Assembly (NCBI GenBank): GCA_012033205.1
Contig: JAAUSO010000064.1
Coordinates: forward strand, 1 to 34,995
DNA length: 34,995 nt
From: Richelia sp. SL_2_1
GTDB lineage: Bacteria > Cyanobacteriota > Cyanobacteriia > Cyanobacteriales > Nostocaceae
Reading direction: 5' to 3'
The notes under the pieces were generated by a model. That model was not told where the DNA came from, made no database searches, and saw only the letters and a list, made by a program, of their open reading frames with translations. Positions 1 through 8,539 of this stretch are shown here, piece after piece; position 1 is the first letter of the stretch, and each line of letters opens with the position of its first letter. Made by a program: the position numbers and the translations under genes.

Positions 1-84
1 TAGGAGTTAGGAGTTAGGAGTTAGGAGTGAGGAGTTAGGAGTTAGGAGTGAGAAGTGAGGAGTTAGAAGTAAGGAGTTAGGAGT
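1..84. repeat. STRR heptanucleotide array (TAGGAGT)n
   Basis: About twelve consecutive 7-base units, mostly TAGGAGT with variants GAGGAGT, TAGAAGT, GAGAAGT and AAGGAGT, run from the first base. Heptanucleotide short tandemly repeated repetitive (STRR) sequences are characteristic of heterocyst-forming cyanobacteria. The array ends about 100 bases before the porin start; the intervening DNA shows no clear gene. Confidence 0.9.
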
Positions 85-183
85 GTTTTAATTAATTTCA
101 ATTGATTACTCAAGCTTCGTTGTTAACCAAGAAACAAAAGAATTCCTATCAAGTCGATAATTATACTTATTGGTGTAAGTGTG

Positions 184-1839
184 ATGGAGTTAAGCGTGAA
201 GCAGTTTTTTAAGCAAGGAATTCGTTATTCCAAGCTGTTAGCAGGAGGTTTGCTTGGGTTTAGCATTTTTAGTAGTCTACTTTGTCTTCCCTTGTTCGCG
301 GCTTCTTTGCCAAAATCTACTTCTCAAAGTTTAGAGGTTAAAGGTGAAAGGTTAAAGGTTAGAGGTCAAAGGTTAGAGGTTAAAGGTGAAAGTAAACCGC
401 GCATCAAAGAATTAAACGTTGTAAATTATCCCCCCATCTCCTCTTCTCGACTACTAGCTCAGCAAATTTCCGTAGACGAACTATCAGATGTCAAACCAAC
501 GGATTGGGCTTATCAAGCTTTAAAATCATTAATAGAAAAATATGGTGTAATTACTGGTTTACCTGATGGTACTTTTAAGGGCGAACGCGCTTTAAGTCGT
601 GATGAATTTGCTGCTGGTTTAGCTGCTACTTTATATCAGGTGGAAGAAACTATTGCTACAACAATTACTAGTAAATATATTGAGCAAGATAGAATAACTT
701 TACGACGGTTGCAAAAAGAATTTGGTGAAGCTTTACAGGAACTACGAACGCGGTTAGATGATATAGAGTCTCGTTCTTCGCAGTTACAAGCAAATCAATT
801 TTCTACTACTACTAAGTTACAAGGACAGCAAATTGTCGCTGTGACGGATGGTAGAAATGCTAATTTTAGTGCGGTTTCTCGGACTCGATTAACTTTTTCA
901 ACTAGTTTTAGTCAAAAAGATTTACTAGTTACTCAGTTGGAGTCTGGAAATAACGGTGGTGATGCTGTTGGTTTGGCTCAAAAGGAAGATTTGAATTTAT
1001 TGGGAAGTAATGGTACTTTTGCCAATGCTGGAGGACTTGATTTTACTGATGTTGAAGATGATGTCAAACTCAGACGTTTATACTATACTTTACGTCCTTC
1101 CACGGATTTAGCGGTGACGGTGGGAACGAAAATGTCGCCGCGAGATTTTATCGACAGTAATCGCTATGCAAATAATGAAGCGGCTGATTTTAGTTCGGGA
1201 ATTTTCCTGAATAATCCTTTGATTGTCCAAAATAAAATTGATCGCAATGGTGGTGCTGGTGCTGCTGTTGTTTGGAAACCTCAAAATAGTAAACTAACTT
1301 TTCGTTCGCTTTATATTGCTGGGGATGCAAATTCAAACTCCGATGACAACGGCTTTTTCGGCGACCCACGCCAAGCAAGTGCTGAGCTAGAATATATTTT
1401 GAGCGATAAACTTACTGTAAAACTCCAATATACTAACGCCGAAATTGACGATACTGATATTAACGCTTATGGCTTAAACGCCGAATACGTACTTAATCGC
1501 AATACAGGCATTTTTGGTCGTTTGGGAATCGGTAATTATCAAGGATTTAATACCGCAACTGGTCAAGATTTAGATTTAAATCCTGTTAGCTGGACTCTTG
1601 GGGTTGGTTTGCGTAACATTGGGATTCCCGGTACCATTGCAGGTGTAGCAATTGGTCAGCCATTTGTTAGCGATGGTTTAGGAAATGCAACCCAAACTAA
1701 TTTTGAAACATTTTATAATCTACAACTCAGCGATAATATTAGCGTTACTCCGATTATTTCTTTGGTAATTAATCCAGATAACGACAGCAATCAAGGTACT
1801 ATTTGGCAAACTACGTTCAGGACGGTGTTTTCATTTTAG
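184..1839 (+). CDS. SLH-domain outer-membrane porin (iron uptake porin / OprB-like)
   Basis: Cyanobacterial outer-membrane porin of the SLH + OprB type, a class linked to uptake of inorganic ions including iron. Residue numbers here count from the GTG at 181, which directly precedes the ATG at 184; the two starts cannot be separated by eye. A signal peptide with a hydrophobic stretch covers residues 20-42. An S-layer homology domain follows at about 97-155 (DVKPTDWAYQAL, GLPDGTF, SRDEFA), which should anchor the protein to the peptidoglycan-linked polymer. A short coiled coil lies at 165-205, and a beta-strand-rich barrel runs to the C-terminal Phe (RTVFSF), a typical BAM insertion signal. 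Oddity: residues 51-71 are three 7-residue repeats (LEVKGER, LKVRGQR, LEVKGES) encoded by an STRR array between signal peptide and SLH domain. The family is clear; the solute is not. Confidence 0.87.
   Translation: MELSVKQFFKQGIRYSKLLAGGLLGFSIFSSLLCLPLFAASLPKSTSQSLEVKGERLKVRGQRLEVKGESKPRIKELNVVNYPPISSSRLLAQQISVDELSDVKPTDWAYQALKSLIEKYGVITGLPDGTFKGERALSRDEFAAGLAATLYQVEETIATTITSKYIEQDRITLRRLQKEFGEALQELRTRLDDIESRSSQLQANQFSTTTKLQGQQIVAVTDGRNANFSAVSRTRLTFSTSFSQKDLLVTQLESGNNGGDAVGLAQKEDLNLLGSNGTFANAGGLDFTDVEDDVKLRRLYYTLRPSTDLAVTVGTKMSPRDFIDSNRYANNEAADFSSGIFLNNPLIVQNKIDRNGGAGAAVVWKPQNSKLTFRSLYIAGDANSNSDDNGFFGDPRQASAELEYILSDKLTVKLQYTNAEIDDTDINAYGLNAEYVLNRNTGIFGRLGIGNYQGFNTATGQDLDLNPVSWTLGVGLRNIGIPGTIAGVAIGQPFVSDGLGNATQTNFETFYNLQLSDNISVTPIISLVINPDNDSNQGTIWQTTFRTVFSF
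333..388. repeat. STRR array inside the porin coding sequence
   Basis: Eight consecutive heptamers of the form A(A/G)AGGT(T/G/C), with degenerate units on both sides. They lie within the porin gene and encode residues 51-71. The same heptamer in opposite orientation (AACCTTT) forms the array at 26634-26694 between nusB and ftsY. Three 7-base units equal seven codons, so the array reads as a 7-residue protein repeat. Confidence 0.85.
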
Positions 1840-1850
1840 ATTAGTTGTAG

Positions 1851-1934
1851 GAATGGTTAGTGGATGCTGGTTACTAGTTAGTGGTTAGTGGTTAGTCGAT
1901 CGTAGTTAGTGGATGGTGGTTACTAGTTAGTGGA
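1851..1934. repeat. TTAGTGG heptamer cluster
   Basis: Irregular copies of TTAGTGG/TTACTAG heptamers (GGTTAGTGG, GTTACTAGTTAGTGG), including an imperfect duplication of about 50 bases. They fill the first half of the porin-clpB spacer. The same TTAGTGG unit recurs at the end of nusB (26609-26630). Confidence 0.75.
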
Positions 1935-2056
1935 AAATAACAACTGTCAAATTGCAACCGTAGATACACGCGGATAGTGTTTAATAGTGCTTGGATATTT
2001 ATTTAAGACAAACTTTTAATTTACAATTCCCCAGTCTAAAATCTAAAATTATTAAC

Positions 2057-4723
2057 ATGCAACCTACAGATCCAGATAAATTTACTGATAAAGCCTGGGA
2101 AGCAATTGTGAAATCTCAGGATATTGTCCGTGCTTACCAACAACAGCAGTTAGATGTAGAACATTTAATGCTGGCTCTTTTTGAACAAGATAATGGGTTG
2201 GCTTCTCGGCTTCTTAGTCGTGCTGGGGTGGAAGTTGAGCGATTACAACAACAGTTGGAAGATTTTGCCCGTCGTCAACCAAAAATGGGTAGAAGTGACC
2301 AACTATACCTAGGTAAAGGTCTTGACCGAATGCTTGATGGTGCTGAAGATGCAAGAGTTAGGATGAATGATTCTTACATTAGTATTGAGCATCTGATGCT
2401 GGCTTTTGCGGAAGAAGAACGTATTGGCAAGAAAATATTTAGAAATTTAAACGCTACGACTGCTGATTTAGAAGCGGCAATTAAAAATGTACGGGGTAGT
2501 CAGAAAGTAACTGATCAAAATCCTGAATCTCGCTATGAAGCGCTAGAAAAATTTGGTAGAGATTTAACCGAACAAGCAAAAGCTGGTAAACTTGACCCGG
2601 TGATTGGACGAGATGAAGAAATTCGTCGGGTGATTCAGGTGTTGTCTCGTCGCAGTAAAAATAATCCCGTTTTAATCGGTGAACCTGGAGTCGGAAAAAC
2701 GGCGATCGCCGAAGCTTTGGCTCAGCGTATTATTAATGGTGATGTTCCCGAATCGTTGAAAAACCGGCAAATTATCGGTTTGGATATGGGTAGTTTGATT
2801 GCTGGAGCAAAGTATCGGGGTGAGTTTGAAGACCGATTAAAAGCTGTTCTCCGGGAAGTTACGGAATCTGGTGGTCAAATAGTTTTATTTATTGATGAGT
2901 TACATACGGTGGTTGGTGCCGGTTCGGGACAACAAGGTTCGATGGATGCTGGTAATTTACTCAAACCGATGTTAGCGCGGGGTGAATTGCGCTGTATTGG
3001 TGCCACAACTTTGGATGAATATCGAAAGTATATTGAAAAAGATCCGGCTTTAGAACGGCGTTTTCAACAGGTTCTCGTTACTCAACCGAGTGTAGAAAAT
3101 ACCATTTCGATTTTGCGCGGACTCAAAGAACGTTATGAAGTACATCACAACGTCAAAATTTCCGATTCTGCCTTGGTAGCTGCCGCTACATTATCAGCGC
3201 GTTACATTGCCGACCGTTTTTTACCAGACAAAGCCATCGATTTGGTCGATGAAGCCGCAGCGCAGTTGAAAATGGAAATTACTTCCAAACCTGCGGAATT
3301 GGAAAGTATAGAGCGGCGTTTAATGCAGTTAGAAATGGAAAAGTTGTCCTTAGCAGGAGAGGAAAAAACCACATTTCAGACTCAGGAACGTTTGCAACGC
3401 ATTGAGCAAGAAATTGACCATTTGACCGAAAAACAAGAAAAATTCAGCGCTCAATGGCAAGGTGAAAAGCAGGTATTAGAAGATATCAGTGCTTTGAAAC
3501 AAGAAGAAGAAAAACTCAGAGTTCAAATTGAACAAGCCGAACGTGCTTACGACCTTAACACGGCAGCACAATTAAAATATGGAAAATTAGAAGGAGTACA
3601 GCGAGATCGCGAAGTTAAAGAAGCACAACTTTTAGAAATTCAAAGTAAAGGGGTAAGTTTATTAAGAGAGCAGGTAACAGAAGCCGATATCGCCGAAATT
3701 GTGGCTAAATGGACGGGAATTCCGGTAAATAGCCTTTTAGAGTCAGAAAGGCAAAAATTATTGCAATTAGAGCAACACCTCCACCAAAGAGTTATTGGAC
3801 AAGATGAAGCAGTAGTCGCCGTCGCTGCGGCAATTCGTCGCGCTCGTGCAGGAATGAAAGACCCCCAACGTCCCATTGGTTCGTTTTTATTCATGGGACC
3901 TACGGGGGTAGGGAAGACGGAATTAGCGCGGGCTTTAGCAAAATTCATGTTTGATTCCGAAGACGCTATGGTGCGCTTGGATATGTCGGAATACATGGAA
4001 AAACACTCGGTATCCCGGTTAGTAGGAGCGCCCCCCGGATACGTTGGTTTTGAAGAAGGTGGTCAGCTTTCCGAAGCAGTGCGCCGTCGTCCTTATTCAG
4101 TGATACTACTTGACGAAGTTGAGAAAGCCCACCCAGATGTATTTAATATACTATTGCAAGTCTTAGATGACGGTAGAATTACGGACTCCCAAGGAAGACT
4201 GGTAGACTTTCGCAATAGTGTGATTGTAATGACAAGTAATATTGGTAGCGAGCATATATTAGATATATCCGGCGATGATTCCCAATACGAAAAAATGCGG
4301 AACCGAGTCATGGAAGCATTACGAAAACACTTCCGTCCCGAATTCGTCAACCGCATCGACGACTTAATTATTTTCCATGCTTTAGGTAAAAAACAAATGG
4401 GAGATATTGCTCGCATACAATTAAAACGAGTCGAAAAGCTATTAGCAGATCAAAAAATCGCCGTCGAAATTACTCCCGCAGCTTGCGATCGCTTAATAGA
4501 AATCGGTTACGATCCAATGTACGGCGCTCGTCCGATTAAAAGAGCAATTCAGCGAGAAATCGAAAATCCCCTCGCCACCAAAATCTTAGAAAACTCTTTC
4601 GTTCCCGGCGACACCATCATCATAGACAGAGGTAAAACCGGATTAACATTCAAAAAGAAAACCGTTGTTAAAGTATCACCACCTGTAAACACCGTGCAGT
4701 TAGTAGAGTCAGCAGAAAATTAA
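2057..4723 (+). CDS. clpB: ATP-dependent disaggregase ClpB
   Basis: Hsp100 AAA+ chaperone that rescues aggregated proteins with DnaK/DnaJ in the cytosol. The ATG at 2057 gives 888 residues starting [16 protein letters not shown], the usual cyanobacterial ClpB N-terminus; a TTG at 1991 in the same frame would add 22 residues unlike the family and was not chosen. Order of parts: Clp N-domain (about 1-150), AAA-1 with Walker A GEPGVGKT at 208-215, a coiled-coil middle domain (about 410-535, rich in E/K/Q) that identifies ClpB rather than ClpC, then AAA-2 with Walker A GPTGVGKT at 614-621 and the C-terminal D2-small domain. All key motifs are intact. Cyanobacteria often carry two clpB genes; which paralogue this is cannot be told here. 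No CIRCE operator was seen upstream. Confidence 0.96.
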   Translation: MQPTDPDKFTDKAWEAIVKSQDIVRAYQQQQLDVEHLMLALFEQDNGLASRLLSRAGVEVERLQQQLEDFARRQPKMGRSDQLYLGKGLDRMLDGAEDARVRMNDSYISIEHLMLAFAEEERIGKKIFRNLNATTADLEAAIKNVRGSQKVTDQNPESRYEALEKFGRDLTEQAKAGKLDPVIGRDEEIRRVIQVLSRRSKNNPVLIGEPGVGKTAIAEALAQRIINGDVPESLKNRQIIGLDMGSLIAGAKYRGEFEDRLKAVLREVTESGGQIVLFIDELHTVVGAGSGQQGSMDAGNLLKPMLARGELRCIGATTLDEYRKYIEKDPALERRFQQVLVTQPSVENTISILRGLKERYEVHHNVKISDSALVAAATLSARYIADRFLPDKAIDLVDEAAAQLKMEITSKPAELESIERRLMQLEMEKLSLAGEEKTTFQTQERLQRIEQEIDHLTEKQEKFSAQWQGEKQVLEDISALKQEEEKLRVQIEQAERAYDLNTAAQLKYGKLEGVQRDREVKEAQLLEIQSKGVSLLREQVTEADIAEIVAKWTGIPVNSLLESERQKLLQLEQHLHQRVIGQDEAVVAVAAAIRRARAGMKDPQRPIGSFLFMGPTGVGKTELARALAKFMFDSEDAMVRLDMSEYMEKHSVSRLVGAPPGYVGFEEGGQLSEAVRRRPYSVILLDEVEKAHPDVFNILLQVLDDGRITDSQGRLVDFRNSVIVMTSNIGSEHILDISGDDSQYEKMRNRVMEALRKHFRPEFVNRIDDLIIFHALGKKQMGDIARIQLKRVEKLLADQKIAVEITPAACDRLIEIGYDPMYGARPIKRAIQREIENPLATKILENSFVPGDTIIIDRGKTGLTFKKKTVVKVSPPVNTVQLVESAEN

Positions 4724-4745
4724 TCCCACACAGATAAATAATGTA

Positions 4746-4768
4746 GAGACGTTGCAATGCAACGTCTC
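4746..4768. repeat. GAGACG-type palindrome downstream of clpB
   Basis: Perfect inverted repeat: left arm GAGACGTTGCA, one central base, right arm TGCAACGTCTC. It lies 22 bases after the clpB stop and could form a transcript-end hairpin, though no U-tract follows. It belongs to a family repeated at 8093, 8301, 11074, 11252, 21435 and 24335 in this window. Confidence 0.8.
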
Positions 4769-4901
4769 CATGTATCGCGATCGCAACGTGTTATTCTATT
4801 CCTGGTTCCCTGTAAAAACATTTCCTTGACCAATATTTTCAAACCTGTGAGTTTTAATCTCTAACTGGGAATAATAACCTCAGCAAGTTTAAAAACCAGT
4901 T

Positions 4902-5882
4902 TTGACAATGACTATAACCGTTAATTTAACCGTTGCTATTCCTACTTACAACGGAGAAAATCGTTTACCCAAAGTATTAGATAAATTAAAAGAACAAATA
5001 AACAGAGAAAATATAAATTGGGAAATTATTATTATTGATAATAATAGTACCGATGGGACAGCAAAGCTTGTTGAAAAATATCAAAAAAATTGGCTGCAAG
5101 ACGTACCTTTGAAATATTATTTTGAACCAGAACAAGGTATTTCTTTTGCTAGACAACGAGCGATGAATGAAGCTAATGGTGAATTAGTGGGATTTATTGA
5201 TGATGATAATCCACCCTTTGCAAATTGGGTTAATTCAGCTTGTAAATTTGCTCAACAACATCCCCAAGCTGGTGCTTTTAGCAGTAGAATTCATGGTGTA
5301 TTTGAAACCAATCCACCAGAAGAACTTAAAGCAATTACCTTCTATTTAGCATTAGTTGATCGAGGTTCTGAACCTTTATTGTACGAACCTACAAAAAAGG
5401 GACTTCCTCCTGGTGCGGGATTAGTAGTACGTCGAGATGTTTGGCAAAAATACGTTCCTACCAAATTATTATTAATAGGTAGAACCAAAAAAAGTTGGAT
5501 GCCCACCGGACAAGATGCCGAAGCATTATTATATATTTATAAAGCAGGATGGGAAATTTGGTATAACCCCGAAATGGAAATTGAACATATAATTCCATCA
5601 TCACGATTAGAAGAAAAATATCTCATCGGATTAATGAGAATTATTGGTTTAGGACGCTTTCATTTAAGAATGTTAATGCTTGATTGGTGGCAAAGACCTT
5701 TTGCTTTTTGTGTTTATTTAATCAATGATTTTCGCAAAACGCTATTACATTTTATTCGTTATAGAAAAGTATTAAGTAAAGATATTGTTGCCGCTTGTGA
5801 AATGCAGCGCTTAATGGCAACTTTAATTAGTCCTTTTTATTTATGGCAGATGCAAATCATTAATTTAACGAAAATATACTGA
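4902..5882 (+). CDS. Family 2 glycosyltransferase, HpsE-like
   Basis: GT-A fold glycosyltransferase predicted to add a sugar from a nucleotide-sugar donor during exopolysaccharide assembly at the cytoplasmic face of the membrane. The ATG at 4902-4904 opens MTMTITVNLTVAIPTYNG. The GT2 nucleotide-binding region shows DNNSTDGT at 47-53, and the metal-binding DDD lies at 100-102 (GFIDDDNPP). A conserved acceptor-side block reads WEIWYNPEMEIEHIIP, and the C-terminal part is hydrophobic and basic (LISPFYLW). It aligns along its whole length with the frameshifted HpsE at 19342-20312, sharing AIPTYNG, the DNNSTD block, WEIWYNPEMEI, CEMQ and LISPFYLW, so it is a full-length paralogue. It heads a run of three GT2 genes. 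Substrate is unknown. Confidence 0.85.
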   Translation: MTMTITVNLTVAIPTYNGENRLPKVLDKLKEQINRENINWEIIIIDNNSTDGTAKLVEKYQKNWLQDVPLKYYFEPEQGISFARQRAMNEANGELVGFIDDDNPPFANWVNSACKFAQQHPQAGAFSSRIHGVFETNPPEELKAITFYLALVDRGSEPLLYEPTKKGLPPGAGLVVRRDVWQKYVPTKLLLIGRTKKSWMPTGQDAEALLYIYKAGWEIWYNPEMEIEHIIPSSRLEEKYLIGLMRIIGLGRFHLRMLMLDWWQRPFAFCVYLINDFRKTLLHFIRYRKVLSKDIVAACEMQRLMATLISPFYLWQMQIINLTKIY

Positions 5883-5917
5883 GGCTATTTTTAGAAACGC
5901 AAGATTAGCATATCAAT

Positions 5918-5977
5918 AACCTCACCCCCATCCCCTCTTTTTGCTAAGGAGAGGGGTGCCGGAGGCGGGGTGAGGTT
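5918..5977. repeat. AACCTCACCCC inverted-repeat element
   Basis: Palindromic element with arms beginning AACCTCACCCC and ending GGGGTGAGGTT, enclosing an inner AGGAGAGGGG hairpin. It lies in the short spacer between two glycosyltransferase genes. It has the same core as the 130-bp TATAGC-ended MITEs but lacks their outer ends. Confidence 0.8.
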
Positions 5978-6002
5978 CGATCTATTTATTCAGATAATTG
6001 AT

Positions 6003-6992
6003 ATGTTAACCGATAAAATATCTGTAATTATTCCTGTATATAACGGTGAAAATACTATTAAAGAAACTATTGAATCTGTTCTAAATCAGACTTTTACTAA
6101 TTTTGAATTAATTATTATCAATGCTAATTCTACAGATAAAACTCTTTCAATTATTTCTCAATTAAAAGACGAAAGAATCAAAGTATTTTTCTATCCCAAA
6201 GCCAATGTCGCGGTTAATCGCAATCGGGGAATCAATCATGCCATAGGTAACTATATTACTTTTTTAGATGCAGATGATTTATGGACAACTGATAAATTAG
6301 CAGCCCAATATACAGCTTTGCAATCAAATTCTCAAGCTGGAGTTGCTTATAGTTGGACAAATTGTATCGATGAAAATAGTAAGTTTCTTCGTAAAACTTC
6401 TCACGTTAATTGGAACGGAGATGTTTATGCTAATTTTTTATTAGATGACTTTATCGGTAACGGCTCTAATGTGATGATTCGTAGAGAAGTGTTGATGAAA
6501 GTTAATGGTTTTGATGAAATTTTAACCAATGCTCAAGATACTGATATGTGGTTAAAATTATCAGCTATTACTGATTTTGTTTGTGTACCGAAAGCACAAA
6601 TTTTATATCGAATTCGACAAGATTCTATGTCATCCAATGTTTTAGGATTGGAAAAATCAAATTTAGAAGTTATTCAACGTGCTTTTTCTCGCGAACAAGC
6701 AAAACAATATCAACATTTGAAACCTCAAGCAATCGGCAATCTTTATAAATATCTTTGTTATAAAGTTCTGGCAGCACCACCAGGAAAACAGCAAGGTAAA
6801 GTTGCAGCCAGATTTTTATTAACTGCGATAAAAACAGATATGAGTCTTTTATTTAAACCGATTATTTTTAAAGCTATTTTTAAATTGATTGTGATGGTGA
6901 TTTTACCTTCTAATTGGGCAACTACGCTGTTTAAAAAACTTCCGCGTTTATCAAATACTAGTACTTTTTTGGGGTATGAAAAAATAAGTTGA
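6003..6992 (+). CDS. Family 2 glycosyltransferase
   Basis: 329-residue GT2 enzyme starting MLTDKISVIIPVYNGEN. The ATG at 6003 is preferred because the in-frame extension to 5970 reads into a palindromic repeat and is unlike the family. N-terminal Rossmann-like motif SVIIPVYNG, then NANSTDKT at 40-47 in place of the usual DGSTD, and the metal-binding DADD at 89-92. The C-terminal third has a hydrophobic segment (LIVMVILPSNWATTLF) that may associate with the membrane. It resembles the next gene closely (shared TFLDADDLWT..KL, VAYSWT, GSNVMIRRE against GSNPLIRQQ, ILYR), so the two look like a diverged tandem duplication. Probable role is exopolysaccharide assembly, inferred from the HpsE-like neighbour; donor and acceptor sugars are unknown. 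Confidence 0.82.
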   Translation: MLTDKISVIIPVYNGENTIKETIESVLNQTFTNFELIIINANSTDKTLSIISQLKDERIKVFFYPKANVAVNRNRGINHAIGNYITFLDADDLWTTDKLAAQYTALQSNSQAGVAYSWTNCIDENSKFLRKTSHVNWNGDVYANFLLDDFIGNGSNVMIRREVLMKVNGFDEILTNAQDTDMWLKLSAITDFVCVPKAQILYRIRQDSMSSNVLGLEKSNLEVIQRAFSREQAKQYQHLKPQAIGNLYKYLCYKVLAAPPGKQQGKVAARFLLTAIKTDMSLLFKPIIFKAIFKLIVMVILPSNWATTLFKKLPRLSNTSTFLGYEKIS

Positions 6993-7017
6993 TCTTGTGA
7001 TTACGCGGTTAATATCT

Positions 7018-7131
7018 GGCGGTTGAAACCGCGACTACACAGACAGGCAAAGTCCACCTGCGTGGACTAATATTAATATTTCTTAACCCACGCAGGTGGG
7101 TTTCGTTTGTGTAGCTGCGGTTTCAACCGCC
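7018..7131. repeat. Large palindromic repeat between glycosyltransferases
   Basis: A 114-base inverted repeat. Outer arms are GGCGGTTGAAACCGC (7018-7032) and GCGGTTTCAACCGCC (7117-7131). Inner arms carry CTACACA/TGTGTAG and CCACCTGCGTGG against CCACGCAGGTGG. It could fold into one long hairpin. A related core (CTACATAGACAAAACCCACCTG) recurs inside the MITE at 28921-29160. Confidence 0.85.
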
Positions 7132-7199
7132 GGGAAAATATTGATAACGCTAATATCGCAATCCTAATTATTTATTATAAATTAAAGGAATTTAACACA

Positions 7200-8093
7200 A
7201 TGTCTATCTCGGTGATAGTTCCCGTTTTTAACGGAGAAAGAACTATTGAAGAAACAATAAAATCAATATTAAATCAAACTTTTAGTAATATCGAAATTAT
7301 TATTATTAATGATGGCTCTACAGATACAACTTTAGAAATTTTGGAAAATATTTATGATTCCCGTATCAAAATATTTTCCTACCCAAATGCTGGTTTATCA
7401 GTAAGTCGTAATCGGGGCATTTCTCAAGCTAAGGGGGAATATATTTCTTTTATCGATGCTGATGATTTATGGACTGCTGATAAATTAGAATTACAATGGC
7501 AAGTTTTACAATCAAATTCCCAAGCTGCTGTAGCTTATAGTTGGACTGATTATATTGATGAATCGGGTAAATTTATTAAATCAGGTAGAAGAATTAAAGT
7601 TAATGGTGATGCTTTTAGGAAACTTTTGATAACCAACTTTTTAGAAAATGGTTCTAATCCTTTAATTCGCCAACAAGCTTTAGAAAAAGTTGGTGGTTTT
7701 GATGAATCACTCGCCGCAGCAGAAGATAAAGATATGTGGTTACGTCTTGCGGCTAATTACGAATTTGTTTGTGTAGAAAAGCCGCAAATTTTATATCGCA
7801 CATCAACAAACTCGATGTCTACTAATCTCAAAAGACAAGAAACTGCATCTTTAAAAGTAATTGAACGTGGCTTTAGTTATCCCCAAGCCGAGAAATTACA
7901 GCATTTGAAAAAACAAAGTCTTTCACATCTTTATCAATATCTGACATTTAAAGCTATTGAAGCACCAGCACAACAGCGTCAAACGGTTATTGCTTTATAC
8001 TTTTGGTGGAATTGGATGATAAATAATTCTACAATTATCAAAAATAAGCGATTAATCATAATTGCAGTTTTGAAAATCATCTTTCTAATGTAG
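7200..8093 (+). CDS. Family 2 glycosyltransferase
   Basis: 297-residue GT2 enzyme with SVIVPVFNGE at the N-terminus, NDGSTDTT at 37-44 and the metal-binding DADD at 86-89. The ATG at 7200 is chosen because the longer in-frame reading to 7107 runs through the palindrome arm at 7117-7131 and is unlike the family. It is a paralogue of the gene at 6003. The C-terminus ends in a short hydrophobic stretch (IIIAVLKIIFLM). The stop codon TAG at 8091-8093 is the first part of the repeat TAGAGACG, so the present C-terminus was set by the repeat. Probable exopolysaccharide sugar transferase; substrate unknown. Confidence 0.82.
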   Translation: MSISVIVPVFNGERTIEETIKSILNQTFSNIEIIIINDGSTDTTLEILENIYDSRIKIFSYPNAGLSVSRNRGISQAKGEYISFIDADDLWTADKLELQWQVLQSNSQAAVAYSWTDYIDESGKFIKSGRRIKVNGDAFRKLLITNFLENGSNPLIRQQALEKVGGFDESLAAAEDKDMWLRLAANYEFVCVEKPQILYRTSTNSMSTNLKRQETASLKVIERGFSYPQAEKLQHLKKQSLSHLYQYLTFKAIEAPAQQRQTVIALYFWWNWMINNSTIIKNKRLIIIAVLKIIFLM

Positions 8094-8193
8094 AGACGTA
8101 GCACTGCTACGTCTCCATCAGGGTTTTGCTACGTCTCCATCAGGGTTTTGCTACGTCTCCATCAGGGTTTCGCTACGTCTCCATCAGGGTTTC
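8093..8193. repeat. GAGACG palindrome extended into a 22-bp tandem repeat
   Basis: A palindrome of the GAGACG family (8093-8115) is followed by repeats of its right arm plus a spacer. Four 22-base units (GCTACGTCTCCATCAGGGTT plus TT or TC) occupy 8106-8127, 8128-8149, 8150-8171 and 8172-8193. Units 1-2 end in T and units 3-4 in C. There are no unique spacers, so this is not a CRISPR. Confidence 0.9.
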
Positions 8194-8539
8194 GCTGACA
8201 AAACAAATTAATTCCTTGCTCAAATCCAATACGCAAAAATTTTTTACTTTAAAAAACTGATCGCATTTGATTAAATTATCGTCGGAAATTAAAATACGGG
8301 GAGACGTAGCAGTGCTACGTCTCTACAGAATTACTGCTTTATCAGTTGGATAATACATGGTAGGGAAATCCGAATCACTTGTATAGGGCAAACAATCCAG
8401 AAAATCAAGTGCAGTTTATCTACTGAAACATTTAAAATCCAAATTGATAATAACCCTGCTTTGCTTTCCGCTAAAGTGGGGTGTTGGGATTTATTTCCCA
8501 ATTAGTGATTAAAATATCTGTATTTGCTGCGACTAAATT
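8194..8539. other. Spacer upstream of htpG, one palindrome
   Basis: No coding potential seen. It holds a palindrome of the GAGACG family at 8301-8323 (arms GAGACGTAGCA and TGCTACGTCTC). The remaining AT-rich 200 bases before htpG must contain its promoter, but I cannot assign -35/-10 boxes with confidence and see no CIRCE element. Confidence 0.6.

Noticed and set aside
8106-8193. CRISPR array
   Set aside because: Units are contiguous 22-base tandem repeats without unique spacers, and no cas genes are present.
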